The notes under the pieces: model-generated
What the model saw: the letters and a program-made list of their open reading frames with translations, nothing else
Database searches by the model: none
Told to the model about the DNA's origin: nothing
In this document: positions 1-11,225 of the stretch, in pieces
Position numbering within the stretch: the first letter of the stretch is position 1
How the letters are laid out: every line of letters starts with the position of its first letter
Assembly (NCBI GenBank): GCA_022497145.1
Contig: MU385991.1
Location: 1-64,000, forward strand
Length of the DNA: 64,000 bases
Reading direction: 5' to 3'
DNA from: Rostrohypoxylon terebratum
Lineage: Eukaryota; Ascomycota; Sordariomycetes; Xylariales; Hypoxylaceae
Program-made: the position numbers and the translations under genes

Positions 1-363
1 ATGGCGAGGTTTTGAAATTATAGTATTGTATTATTAGCTCTCCTTAATTCCACTGGTACGGAGGGGGGGTGGTCTCATAACGGTGGTTTGCCTTACTATA
101 TAGTATATAAGGTATATATGTCCTACTCAATTAACTATGATCCAAACATCACATCAGTCATTTTACCATGATGTACCAAATACAAGGTACCTATCGATTG
201 AAAAAACGTGGAGTTTTCCCCAGATAGCCAAAGAATCGGAATTTAGGCCAGGCAGAGGCGTAGCGTGGGGAGCTATAGTATGTAGATCCACCTGATAGTG
301 ATGGAATGTTTTACCACTGCAATGAAGTTTGGATGTAGGACCTCCATAAGTAGGTCAGCTGAG

Positions 364-398
364 GTAGGTACCTAGGACCTAGGTCCTAGGTCCTAGTC
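364..398. repeat. CCTAGG palindromic repeat cluster
   Basis: Tandem CCTAGG units separated by GA or TC dinucleotides, starting next to a GGTACC. The run is nearly its own reverse complement. The same motif recurs in at least eight other intergenic places in the window (for example 1021-1071, 9031-9053, 14611-14636), so it is a dispersed short-repeat family and not a one-off. Confidence 0.7.
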
Positions 399-1020
399 CA
401 GCTCTAGGGCTGTGTAGCAAGCCACCTTTAGGCGCTGAAGCTCTAGGTAGGGACTTTAGCACGTTATTATAGCGAGTAGCTTTAGGATAAGGGAAACCGA
501 CCCGCCTCGCTCACACAACGATAGTTTAGCAACTGCTTGGCAACGGTTCGGCAACCCCTTCAATCTTGATACCAAGCCTTGTGGTCATGTTTCTATAGCA
601 GTTTGTATGATAGAATCTACTATGTAGGTGTAATCGAAGCGTCTGGAATGAAAAGTGGAATTATTAGGTGATTTCATAGCTACACGATCGGAATATATAG
701 CTATTGCTGAGCTGTTGCTGAGTCGTTGCTGTTGCTATGGAATCTGTTGTTTATTAAAGAGTGCGCTAAACAACGCTGGCGAAACGCAGTGTTGATGGAT
801 GGATAGCCGGGACGCCACTGAGCATATTATGATTTTTGAATTTATGGCGGGATGGCTCCGATGGTTCCGGCAATGTGGCTTAAAAGTACTTCGTACGCCC
901 TGCAACAAAGATTAGGGCATACGAGTAACGAAAAACGCCGTTTTAAGGTCTATAAGGAGCTCAGCCCAGCCCCTCTATAGCTGTTTTCGGAACAGCTTTA
1001 AGATCATTAGGTACTACCTA

Positions 1021-1071
1021 CTACCTAGGTCCTAGGTCCTAGGTATTGTATTGTACAATACCTACCGGTAC
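1021..1071. repeat. CCTAGG repeat cluster with inverted TATTGTA/TACAATA
   Basis: Three CCTAGG units followed by TATTGTATTGTACAATACC, which can pair with itself around GTAC. A related TATTGTA/TACAATA arrangement is seen near 32357-32395, so the same composite repeat occurs at least twice in the window. Confidence 0.6.
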
Positions 1072-1962
1072 ACAGCAGCCTTACTATATCAACTATTAGC
1101 TGAGCAGGGGAATATCTCAGCACAACTCGGTAAATACTGGGTACCTACTACTCGGGAGGTAGATTAGTTCTAATATACCATGCGATTGTTGAATTACCCA
1201 AAGAATAGAAGACGTAGTCTACGAAGTACAAAATGATTCAAATTAAGATTTAAACTAATAGCGACAAATATTCAATGGTGCCCTGCAACCTTTCCTCCCA
1301 TTAACCATAAAGGTTAGGAATAGGGGCAACTGAGTGTCCCACTTATCTTGAGATTTGGATCAACTTAACCCACTGGTGCACTAAATCTATGAGATACACA
1401 TAGGAACTACGTAACTTATGGATAGCACAACATAAATAATACTACTGCAAATCGTTATTAGTCTAGTCAGTGACAGTTGACAGTGCCTATTCTATTGAGC
1501 AGGAACGGAGAGATCGTGAATTGCGGTGTTAGATCTGGTATGATTAAAAGTACCTGTTTGCCGTCTAATAGAACATGCAGAGCTCAACGAGCTCAATCAT
1601 CCATAAAAAGAAAAGCATCACCCTCATAATTCCCAATAAAACGTACCCATTCATCGTATCACAACAGAATCAATCAACTCAATACTGGCCCGACTCATCA
1701 AACGAAAAGATCATGGCTCTTTCTCAGGCTTCTCGTCGCATAGCCATGCTCCGCCAGCATAGACTTCCTGTGTTGTAGGTTTAGATGCGTATTGGATTCC
1801 GGGCATAGAAAGATATTCCGTCCGAGACTGCGTATTTGTGGGCATATGGGCAGTCTGTTCCTGATATTGTGTCGACTTCGCTACAGCTCCTCTAGGCGCG
1901 AAAACTGACTTCTCCGAGTAGGTCACTGAACGCATCTGTGTCGCTGGCGCGGACGAGGACTT

Positions 1963-2399
1963 CTACTGCTTGCCACTGCCACCGTTGCCGCCGTTGCCGC
2001 CACTGTTACCTCCATAGCCCGAAGAGGATCGTTCACCTGAGGACGAGGTGTAGGTCGAGCCACCTTGACCATTGTTGTAGTAGGTGCTACCATTGGGGTT
2101 GGAGTAGTAGTAAGATCCGTCGCTACGCTCATATCAGTATCGCATCAATATCATTCGGTATGAGATTATGGCCTGACGTACGTGTTTGAATAGTGGTAGG
2201 TGTTCGAGTTGGAAGCACTGCTGCCGTAATCACGGGCACAGTAGTGGTTGCCCTGGTTCCTATTAGAATCATCATTCACACGAGAAGGGCAGAGTAACAT
2301 GGATCCAATGAGACAGCATATGGGGCGTATGTCGAGCGCCGGTATACTCACCTGGCTGTTGGTGCCACTGCCCTTGTACGAGTATCCTCGGTCACTCAT
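1963..2399 (-). CDS. Small conserved Ser/Gly/Tyr/Asn-rich fungal protein
   Basis: Three exons on the minus strand: 2399-2352, 2252-2182 and 2122-1963. Splicing gives 92 residues (279 nt with stop); both introns are GT..AG and keep the frame. The protein starts MSDRGYSYKGSG, is very rich in Ser, Gly, Tyr and Asn (repeats such as YYYSNPNGS and GGNGGNGG), has no membrane segment or signal peptide, and ends GSGKQ. I recognise it as a small uncharacterised protein type that is common in filamentous ascomycetes; its function is unknown. The composition suggests a disordered, possibly self-associating polypeptide, which is inference. Unspliced frames over the same stretch are antisense or intron read-through. 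Confidence 0.75.
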
Positions 2400-3422
2400 G
2401 TTGAAAAGTGGAAACGTGATTGAATTGTGGTGGTGTTAAAAGTCGGCTTAAAAGCTTGCGAAAGTGATTGCCCTTGAGAGTAGAGTGAGGGAAAATTGAA
2501 TGTGGTTTGAGGTTGAAGAGGAGAAAGGGGAAATAGCTTCATGGAGGGGGGGTCGTATTTAAATACGCGGCATCTCTCGTTTTGTTGAGAGGGGAAAGGC
2601 ACTACTTCGCTTTGGCAATGCATGGCTTTCCTTGTCTGCGCTTGCGTTGTAATTTTGGGCACTGTGTAAAAAACTACCTAATCGTAAGGAAAGATCGGTC
2701 TGAGGAGCGGCTTGAAAGAAATGACGAAATCTTGAAGACCAGCTAGGGCGGTCGCAGACCGGTGAGTGATACCCTAGGAAAGTATCAATGATAACGTTGG
2801 AAGTATCAATGATAGATCTTGCATACGAATTAGACCGGGCGGATACGATAGGTGTGTTGAATCAATAAATTAAGGAAGAGTCATCCGGGAATCTACATTG
2901 TTTGCTGGCACGGATTGTAAGATGCATACATATGTATGATTGATTCTAATTGTCTGCGGTTAGCCGAATGGAAACAACATCTTACCATCTTATTATCTGA
3001 TCATCCTACATACTTTCGTAGCATTAGGGTGCAACAAAGGGGGGCACCGGACCAAGTCACCCAACTGAAGCTCGGAATAGAGTCCAAATTTTATGCATGT
3101 TGGGATGGATTAAGAGGGTGGGTAGGATTTTAGTTCACACTTATCCATAGTCCAACCTAAACAACAAGAATAGTTTGATGAGAACGTACATACATAGCTC
3201 ATAATCTACCTACTACCTAGTAGTAGGTAGTATCTTGATTCTATTATGTAAATACACTCATCAAAGGTACCTAAATAGGTACCTAGTATGTACTAATCAG
3301 ATCGAATTGAGTTGAGCCGCTCTTGATTCTGTCTATTTGGTATCTGTCTATTGAGATCGTTAACGAGCACGATGACACGAAACTCTATGCGATAGCGACG
3401 TCTAGTACTTTGCGGATAGCAG
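2400..3422. other. Intergenic region between the small protein and thioredoxin reductase
   Basis: It holds the minus-strand 5' flank of the small Ser/Gly/Tyr-rich gene and the 3' flank of thioredoxin reductase. CTACCTACTACCTAGTAGTAGG and GGTACC-type palindromes lie at about 3207-3290. A short open frame at 2936-3133 has no recognisable features. I see no gene. Confidence 0.55.
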
Positions 3423-4347
3423 TCATTCAGCCTGGCCATCGGCAGCGCCTTCTCGGGCGTCCGCTTCATGCTCCGAGAGGAACTTCTCCGCTTCTAATGC
3501 GGCTTGGCAACCGGAACCTATTATTCAATTATGTCAGCGCTCCGATAGTGATAACCGTCATATCAAGTGACTGTAGACATACCTGCGCTGGTAATAGCTT
3601 GTCTGTATCTCTTGTCTTGTACGTCGCCAGCAGCAAATACACCCTCAATGCTTGTCAATGGCGAACCAGGCTTGGTGACGATGTACCCCTCAGCATCAGT
3701 TTCTAGTTGACCCTTGACTAAAGCTGTGGCCGGGTCATGACCGACGGCATAGAAAAGACCGTTCGCCTCAATAAGCTCTCGCTCTCCGGTGACAGTGTCT
3801 TCGACAACCAAGTGGGTCATCACATTGTCGTCACCCTTTACTTCGACACCACGGGTGTTGAATCTGACGGTGACCTTGGGGTGTTTCAATAATCGCTGGG
3901 CCATAATGCTGCTGGCACGGAGTTGGTCCCTTCGCACCAAAACCGTTACATGACTACCATACTTTGTCAAGAAAGTAGCCTCTTCTGCAGCGCTGTCTCC
4001 GCCACCAATGACAACTAGCGGCTTATTTCGGAATATTGGGACAGCACCGTCACAGACCGCGCATGCGCTGATACCATTCTGCCAGTACTTGTCCTCTCCC
4101 GCAAGGTCCAATCGCCTCGCAGAGGCTCCAGTAGCAATAATGATAGAGTCTGCGGTATGTACGTCACCAAGGGCCCATTCTGTCTCATACTTGAAGGGTC
4201 TAGAAGAAAGGTCGAGTTTCGCAATGGTCTCGGTGATAATCTTGGTCCCGAATCGCTCCGACTGTGCTCGCATGGCATCCTGCAGTATGCGTTTTTGATG
4301 AGTATATCCGGTGTAAAAGCAGGTTTGGCGCTTTTAGGGGAAAGGAA

Positions 4348-4414
<67 letters not shown>

Positions 4415-4754
4415 AACTCACCATCAGCTCACTACCCATAATACCCTTCGGGAAGCCGGGGAAGTTCTCAATCTCGGTCGTGGTGGTTAATTGACCACCA
4501 GCGGCGATACCGTTTGCCATAAAACCCTCGTAAAGAACCGGGTTCAGCTCGGCACGGGCGAGGTAGATGGCGGCCGTGTGGGCGGCAGGCCCGGAACCGA
4601 TAATAACGACTTTGCTATGCATCTTTCTAGTTGCTAACTTGGGAATCTGTGTCGACTGTTGAGCGTAATTCTGAAAACCAACAGAGGCGAGTGCTGCTGC
4701 TGAAATTCCTGACGCGCCGGCGCAAAGTCTCCTTATCACTGTGCGGGAAAACAC
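3423..4754 (-). CDS. Thioredoxin reductase with possible mitochondrial leader
   Basis: Flavoenzyme that reduces thioredoxin with NADPH. Three exons: 4754-4422, 4279-3583 and 3517-3423; spliced length 374 residues. It shows the FAD Rossmann motif GSGPA (53-57), the redox-active CAVC (184-187), the NADPH motif GGGDS (203-207) and the C-terminal GVFAAGD FAD motif, so it is a complete low-molecular-weight (bacterial/fungal type) enzyme. An internal ATG at 4622 (Met45, MHSKVV) would give about 330 residues, the usual cytosolic length. The 44 residues before it are rich in Arg, Ser and Ala and lack acidic residues, resembling a mitochondrial targeting sequence. Two isoforms from alternative starts are therefore possible (inference). 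Intron 1 contains a long GA/CT microsatellite. The 3' exon is short and ends GQAE. Confidence 0.93.
4341..4416. repeat. (GA)n microsatellite inside an intron
   Basis: About 75 nt of GA dinucleotides interrupted by AAAG, within intron 1 of the thioredoxin reductase gene (4280-4421). On the transcribed strand it is a CT run starting directly after the GTGAGTTT donor. Read through, it produces a meaningless Ser-Leu repeat, which supports its removal as an intron. Confidence 0.9.
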
Positions 4755-5683
4755 TTTGATGGTATTGATCCACGCCAGTTTGCGTAGTCTTGTAGTCTAA
4801 GTTAGGTAGGTATCTGGAAGGTCTCTAGTAGGCTTCTAGTAGGCTTCTACCTAGTAGTAGATTTATATGTAGGACTAGGTAGTAGGTATGGATATGTTGG
4901 TCTTGGCCTTGAGAGGAAGGGAAGGGCGACTTGGCGGTTCGAAAAGTGCGGTAGTCTCGGAGGTGTTTCGGAAGGGGCAGGTCTAAACGTCGAGGCTATC
5001 GTTAATGCGTTAATGCGTATGCGTTAATGCGTATGCGTTAATGCTGGGTTCCAGTCGCAGGTGCTATCGTGCGTGCTATTGTGGCTATTGTGGGCTTAGG
5101 ATGGTAATGACATAATACCTCAAGAAACAATTTTGAGTCACTTAGTCAACAACCTTGGAAGTCTGGACTTTAATAAGATGAAGCTGATCAAATAGAAATT
5201 TTGAAAAATCCCTGAGAAATGATTTGATTTCAAATGCAAATGCGGCTCTACATGTACTTCCGAAAATAGTTTAAATTTGGAATAAATATTTCTTATTTAG
5301 ATACGGAAAAGAAGTTGGTGTTTGGTTCGTCAGCTTACTTCCAAGGTTGAATTTAATTGGCCGTCCCTTCTGGAATGCGAAAAAAAAAATAGTTGAACCC
5401 CGCATTATTCAGCAACGAGCAGCTGTGATCGTTGTGATCCGGTCCGGAGCTGGCCTCGACACGCCACTCTACTCCACCCCACCTGCCCACTACCCCGTCA
5501 CTTCATGTTCTCTTGTAAACTTCCTTATCATAGTAATCCCGATAACCCCGGCGCTAGCTTCCTAGTGGCTGAGTTACGGCATGGAGGGGAATTACTAAAG
5601 GAGGCCGTTGCCTTATACTTAATCGACTCCTTTCTCTAACTCATGTACCAAATACGACATTCTTGCTTCCGTTTTCATAAGCG
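4755..5683. other. Intergenic region, thioredoxin reductase promoter side
   Basis: It contains the 5' flank of thioredoxin reductase and the 3' flank of the FAD oxidase. CTAGTAGG/CCTAGTAGTAG repeats lie at about 4800-4890 and a GCGTTAAT tandem repeat lies at about 5000-5044. Frames such as 5347-5565 show no family features. I see no gene. Confidence 0.55.
5000..5044. repeat. GCGTTAAT(GCGTAT) short tandem repeat
   Basis: Four copies of a unit around GTTAATGC, joined by GCGTAT spacers, between the thioredoxin reductase promoter side and the FAD-oxidase 3' end. It is a simple tandem duplication with no coding content. Confidence 0.8.
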
Positions 5684-7379
5684 TCATACAGGCAAAGGAT
5701 TGCTAAAGCGGAAAACGTTGTTTGGATCCCAAATTTTTTTGAGAGCAGTCAACTTTGGCAATTTTCTCGAACCGAAAACCTGCTCCGGAGACTCGTCGCC
5801 ATGAGCATAGTTCACGTACACAGACAAACCAGGATAACCCGATGTTGCCGCGAACTCGCCGCGCATCTGGCGTCCAAAGCCTTCCCCAGCCTCGCCCATC
5901 CCAGCTAGGGAAATTAACAAGTAAGCAATTGCATCGCGCCATGGATAGGCTGTAGCATCGTCCGGTACGCTCAGAGCAGCCTCGTTTGGTAAGAATTCGA
6001 ATGTGAGCATGGACTCGCGAGCTTCGGCGTTTTCCGCATACAGTTTTGTCATTTTCTCGACAGCTGCTTGATATGTGGGTGCCGATATGGCTCGCATGGT
6101 GACGCCATACATATCCACGGACCGGTTCCCCGAGCAAGTGGACGCGTCCACTCCGTAAAAGATCGTAGCCGAAAGCTTACTCCAAGGCACGACGGTAGTC
6201 GTAATGTTGGTAAGTCCCAAGCCAAAGATGGGAGCTATGGCCTTGCGTGCCTCGGCCTCTGGTCCAAAGTAGACCCAATTGGCTAAGAGAGAAGGCTGGT
6301 GCCGGATTCTTGTGAGAATAGTTCTTTTAAGGGGATATGAAAAGAAATGGAAGAAGAGCTTACACCGCCAGTAGTAGGGTCATATATAACAATAGCTTGC
6401 GATTCAACTTTAGCAGGCAAACCACCGCTGTACGAGTCGGCTAGAGTTTTGAAGTATGTGGCGCTCATATCTAACGGAATATTGATATCAAAACTGGTGG
6501 CATGACCGCCGTAATTATCGTTAGAGATGCTATGCAACTTATAGGTAGCTGATATAATAATGCCGAAGTTTGCTCCCGCGCCTCGGATGGCCCAGAAGAG
6601 ATCGGGGTGAGAAGTAGCCGACACATCAATAAGCCGTGCGTCGGCGGTCACAAGACGGACAGACAGCAAAGCGTCTAACACCAGCCCGTAGCGACCTAAA
6701 TCGCGGCCGATTCCACCACCCAATGTAGCTCCGATCAGCCCAGGACATTGTGAACCTCCGGTCTCTGTTGTCTCCCATGTTAAATATACCGGGTCTCGTG
6801 AAAACGTAAACGAAGTTGAATCAAGAGCAGGTATGAAAAATGAACTTACGAAGTTCGAACCCAGCATCATATACGGGATCAAAGACCTGTCGCATTTTCA
6901 CGGCTCCGCCTACAGTCACAGTTTCATCTTGCTCGTCTACCTTGATCGAGTCGAACTGGCTCAAGTCAATGGCAAGCCCATTACGAAGTCTAGCGAGAGT
7001 GGTGGTGTATCCATGCCGAGCTCCTGTAGCAAGGAGGGGAATGTTGTGAGTTATCGCTAGTTTAACCTATTGACGAATTAGAGATTTGACTGTGAATGCG
7101 TCTTTGAGGCAGAGACATAAATACACTCTTCACCACATCGGCTTCAGTTCCTGGACTGATAGCTGCGGAGTAGCTTGGCGGCGCATAGACTTCCCATCGC
7201 AGGGTGGCATCTATAAACTCCTGCGTTCCCGGAAAAGTTACAGTAGTGGTCGGAGCCCAATTGTTACCCGGGTCAGTAAGTATAGTTTCCAGGTCTTGGG
7301 CATTGCTGGGTGAAATGTGGCAGAGCCTTAACCACACCAGTAGCAAACCGATTAAATTGTTGAGGTAGCGTCGTCCCAT
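5684..7379 (-). CDS. Secreted FAD-linked oxidoreductase (berberine-bridge-enzyme type)
   Basis: Four exons: 7379-7134, 7066-6850, 6764-6364 and 6295-5684; 491 residues. Residues 1-27 form a signal peptide with a Leu-rich core ending SNA, so it is probably secreted. A PCMH-type FAD domain follows: GARHGYTT with His100, and CPGLIGATLGGGIG with Cys161. These match the two residues that can bind FAD covalently in bicovalent VAO/BBE flavoproteins. The C-terminal BBE block is clear (NYAHGDESPEQVFG, then KLTALKKIWDPNNVFRF). Substrate unknown; relatives oxidise sugars, alkaloids or polyketides using O2. The gene is divergent from an SDR gene with about 620 nt between the starts, so the two may be co-regulated (inference). 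All introns are GT..AG and keep frame. Confidence 0.9.
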
Positions 7380-7997
7380 ATTTGCAAAGTTTGGACTGCG
7401 AGTTTAAACCCCCGCCACTCTTTCGTTCGATGGTGGGCAAGAAATACAAGTTGCGGGTGTTGAATTTATGAGCTATCACTCGGACATCCGTCGAGGATCA
7501 AGCCTCCGCGTCAATGAACCATTTTTAGGCCCAATTAATGTAAGATAGCGTGTAGCTCAAATGTGAATATAGGTACCTAAGGAGTTCGGACATATCCAAG
7601 TCCACGAAGTCGCCCAGTCTTGACATGTAGATAGCTTCCGGTCTAACTATTATAAGACAGGAATAGATGCTGTTTCGTGCTTTTAGATACTATCGGAGAT
7701 TAATATTACTCATGATGCAAGATTATATAGGCACTTAGTCGAATTAGAATCAACGGAATACGTGACAAGCACGACATACAGAAGTAGACCGCCCCGAATG
7801 GTGAGACCAAAAGCAAGCTCTCAGCTTGCCTTTAAAATTAGATGGCGTTCCGACGACCTATGGGGCCAATGAAGTCAAGCAATTCTAGGAACTTTTCTCT
7901 CATTCCGATCCCTTCAGTACTCTTAAGACTTAGGTTTCTTCTTTTCTCCCATTCGAAATAGGATCGTTTAATCCTAGTTTGTGCCTGGGTAACCGGC
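7380..7997. promoter_or_regulatory. Divergent intergenic region between FAD oxidase and SDR
   Basis: 618 nt between two divergently oriented genes, so it must hold both promoters. I cannot point to a specific binding site. The gene pair (a secreted BBE-type oxidase and a ketoreductase-like SDR) would make sense as a small co-regulated unit; that is inference from arrangement only. Confidence 0.4.
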
Positions 7998-9238
7998 ATG
8001 CATTCTACGTATACGAACATGGCTCAGCAGATTGCATTTAACATCACACCCGAAAGGCAAGCCAGCAAACTCCAGTTCCTTCGACGGCAATTCTTGGGGG
8101 CACCACCACCGATCTCGCGAGATGATGTAGGCCTTAGTGGCAAGACCTCCATAGTTACAGGGGCCAACTGCGGTATTGGTCTAGAATGCGCTAGGCAGCT
8201 CCTTGACCTCGGAATCGGCAAGCTCATCATTGCGGTGCGCGACGAGAGTAAAGGCGAAGCTGCTTGCGAAGCCCTGACGGCGTTGAGGCAACTTGAGAAA
8301 GGTCAGACCGTCGAGGTTTGGAAGCTAGACTATGCATCTTACGAGTCAATCATCGCCTTCGCCCGAAGACTTGAGGGTCTGAAACCTCAGCTTAACATCG
8401 CCATTCTCAACGCAGGTATTGATCGGGGTTGCTTTAATATCATCCCAGCAACAGGCTGGGAAGAAGACCTCCAGACCAACTATTTGTCATCTATCCTGCT
8501 GATGCTGCTCCTTCTCCAGTATTTCAAGAAAATTCAGTCTGACCCCGGCGCGGATACGTTCGACCCAGGACGTATCTCCCTCGTGTCATCTGATACCGCA
8601 GCGTGGGCAAGCTTTGATGAAAGGAAGAAAGATCCGCTACTGAAAGCCTTTAACGAAGAGGCTTCATGGGATCAATTCAACAGATACGCCACCACCAAGC
8701 TCCTGGGTCAGCTATTTGTAGCCGAACTAGCCAAGCATGTATCGCCGTCGCTAGCCACCGTCAACTGTGTCAATCCAGGCCTGTGTCATGGTAGCAATAT
8801 CTCTAGAGATTTAAGTTTCATAGTTACGATAGTTTCCCGTGTTTCGGGTCGGACGTCGGCAGCCGGGGCTCTTGCGGTCATAGATGCCGCTGCGAAACAG
8901 GACGAGAGATCACATGGACAGTATGTTGAAGATGGCGAAATCAGACCGTAAGTGTTTTCTTCATTACCTATATTATATATTCCTAACCATTTCGCGTCGT
9001 CACTGGCGTGTCATCATATGTGTGTGTACATACCTAGGTCCTAGGATCTAGGTATCTGAATAACCTAATAAAGATGGCGGTGACGAGGCTAATGTGGATG
9101 CGCAACACAACCAGGATGGCACCATTCGTGTATTCGAAAGAGGCGGAAGAAGTTACCCAACGACTTTGGAAGGAAACCTTGGAAGAACTCTCTTTCGCAG
9201 GGGTTCAGGACATTGTTCAGAGCCTAGCCCACGCTTAG
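7998..9238 (+). CDS. Short-chain dehydrogenase/reductase
   Basis: NAD(P)-dependent oxidoreductase of the SDR superfamily. Two exons, 7998-8947 and 9115-9238; 357 residues if the first ATG is used. A second in-frame ATG at 8019 (MAQQIAF) is an equally plausible start. Visible motifs: cofactor site TGANCGIG (54-61), NAG (138-140), and the catalytic YATTK (Tyr230, Lys234). The sequence resembles fungal WW-oxidoreductase/retinol-dehydrogenase-like SDRs that act on ketones or alcohols of secondary metabolites; the substrate is unknown. The last exon encodes an amphipathic helix ending LAHA. The gene is divergent from the FAD oxidase. Confidence 0.88.
9031..9053. repeat. CCTAGG palindromic repeat inside an SDR intron
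   Basis: TACCTAGGTCCTAGG followed by ATCTAGGTA, a member of the dispersed CCTAGG family. It lies within the single intron (8948-9114) of the SDR gene, so the family is not restricted to intergenic DNA. Confidence 0.6.
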
Positions 9239-9774
9239 ACGTGGATAGTTATCTAGCGGTTTTCTCTGGACGAAGACATCGTGGAACTTGGTTGAAAGGG
9301 TAGAAATTTCATGTACGAGCGACGGTAGACTTTCTTAGAAGTTAGACCCTAGGACCTACCTAGTACATAGTAGAGGAGGGCCACAATAAGAATGCTTAAA
9401 GTTGCCGCTACTGAAACCTTGTGCTCTTGAGATATCTTAAGTCTTTAAGACTTAAATGCGGTATTATTTACAGTATTAACCTTGTTCTGGCATCAAGAAC
9501 CTTGGCCAATTATGGCAATCGCGCGTATGAAGAATTACACTGTAGACACACTGTAATTTAGTGACTAGAAGCTACCTAGTAAGTGTACTTCGTAAACACA
9601 CCGTATTTCCTCCTGGAGCCAAGTCCGTAATCGCTGGCATTCTCGATGGTCCCGCTTTTGTCTCCGATGGCGAACACTTCAATTCCATTCTTTCCTTGTT
9701 CGGGGATTCGGGGAGGATGGATCTCAGGATCACAGAGCTCTTCAATGTGAATCAACCAGACTCCTAAGAAAACG
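9239..9774. other. Intergenic region, SDR to PQ-loop gene
   Basis: It contains the SDR 3' flank and the PQ-loop gene 5' flank. CCTAGG/CCTACCTAG elements occur at about 9346-9370. Open frames here (9561-9767 and the antisense 9576-9899) overlap the start of the PQ-loop gene or its intron and have no family signal. Confidence 0.5.
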
Positions 9775-11025
9775 ATGGCGCCGCAACAGGATATTCCAGT
9801 TGCAGCTAACGTGCTCGGCGTAAGTATCCTTCTCAATTCAATCGGAAATTGCGTTGGTAACTGACTCTGGGCGTGTTTTTTTTTTCTTTCAATAGACAAT
9901 CGGCACTATCTTTTGGTGCATACAGACAATACCTCAAATAGTAAGAATGGCCCGGATGTCGCACCTGTGAGACCGTGAGACCGAGACAATATGCTAAAGT
10001 ACGGGTACTGTAGTGGACCAATTGGAGGACGAAAAAGACTGACGGTTTACCTGGCTCCATGATGTACCTCTGGGCTCTGTGCGGCGTTCCCTTCGGAGCC
10101 TATAACATCGCACAGAGGTTTAATTACCCGCTGCAGGTACAGCCACAAGCATTTATGGCACTTTGTCTTGTCAATTGGTGTCAGATATTGCTATACAATG
10201 GAAAATACGCCGTTTGGAAGGTGATTCTCATAGGTTTGGCTAATGCCGCAGCCTTCGCCGGAGTCGAGGCGGCATTGATCGTCACACTACAGGTAGGTAT
10301 ACAACATGAAAATCAGACGTTCTCAATTGTCTAGCTCACACGCTAAATGTATCTAGCCATTATATGACGCAGGAAATAATGTTGGAGTTCTGGTGGTTGG
10401 TATCGTTGCCAATATTCTCCTAGCAGTTGGCTTGCTACCGCCATACGGGGAAATATGGAAGCGTAGAGGGAGGGTCATCGGAATCAACTTTGTCTTTCTC
10501 TCCATGGATTGGCTTGGGGCTTTCTTCTCTCTAATATCACTTGGTACGCACTTATTCGGAAACTCTGGCCTCCCATATTTTTACTAACCTCCATAAGCCG
10601 CTCAAAACAGCTTCGATATTTTAGGTGGTGTGTTATACATCGTATGGTAAGCACGTACCAGCCAATAGAAGCCCAGTGCTTATATTTCCGGATCTAACTT
10701 CTGCGATAGCATATGCCTGGAAACTGGCATATTTCTTTCCCATATCATATGGCTAATCCGCACTCGGAAATTGAGAAAGGATGCCGCAGCTGATGGTAAG
10801 ACATTCGACGATATAATGGCCGAGCATGAGGAGCAGGGCATACCTTTCAAGTTTGCCGAACGTAAATTCTCAAAGTTGATCAAAGAAAAGCATGGCGATG
10901 TAGAGGCGGGCGTTACTAGAAATGACAGAGAGTTGGGGAACGAGGCGGAGCAACCTTTAGACATAAGCCATGCCGATGAACGCACGCCAACGTTAGAAAC
11001 TGATGCGAAGGGAAAAGATCCTTAA
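9775..11025 (+). CDS. PQ-loop repeat integral membrane protein
   Basis: Six exons: 9775-9819, 9896-9940, 10014-10292, 10357-10543, 10598-10646 and 10710-11025; 306 residues. Two PQ-loop repeats are visible. The first is TIPQIWTNWRTKKTDGLPGS, around residues 25-45; the second is LLPPYGEIWKRRGRVIGINF, in which the PQ pair is PP. About seven hydrophobic segments are spread between exon 1 and the start of exon 6, followed by a charged, probably cytosolic tail of about 90 residues. PQ-loop proteins include cystinosin and vacuolar basic amino-acid exporters; this one belongs to a fungal branch with no assigned substrate. It probably sits in the vacuole or another endomembrane (inference). The first two exons are only 45 nt each. 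Confidence 0.85.
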
Positions 11026-11225
11026 TGTTATCAATTCTGCCAAAAGATATAGCTAGATCAAAACAATACTGCTGAGATATCTTATAATCTAAGTGCAAAC
11101 CAAGTGAAACAAAACCAACGTAGAAATCATCCGTGTCTCATTACTATGATCCTTCATTACTAACCACCTAAGTTAAACCAGTAACCATAACCGTAAATTG
11201 TCGCCCAAGTCCACCAATGCCCAGC

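Larger units (their letters stand above)
1..1962. other. Intergenic region, no supported gene
   Basis: No open frame here looks like a real gene. The stretch is AT-rich and carries short palindromic runs built from CCTAGG and GGTACC units at about 364-398 and 1021-1071; the second run also holds a TATTGTA/TACAATA inverted pair. The small frame at 1575-1778 has no recognisable domain and low-complexity composition. Confidence 0.6.

Noticed and set aside
4341..4416. Possible CRISPR-like or coding repeat
   Set aside because: It is a simple GA microsatellite; there are no spaced unique segments, and CRISPR arrays are not expected in a fungal nuclear genome.
4200..4754. Frame with a long Ser-Leu repeat
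   Set aside because: Read-through of a CT-microsatellite intron in thioredoxin reductase; GTGAGT and CAG splice sites are present and the joined frame is correct.
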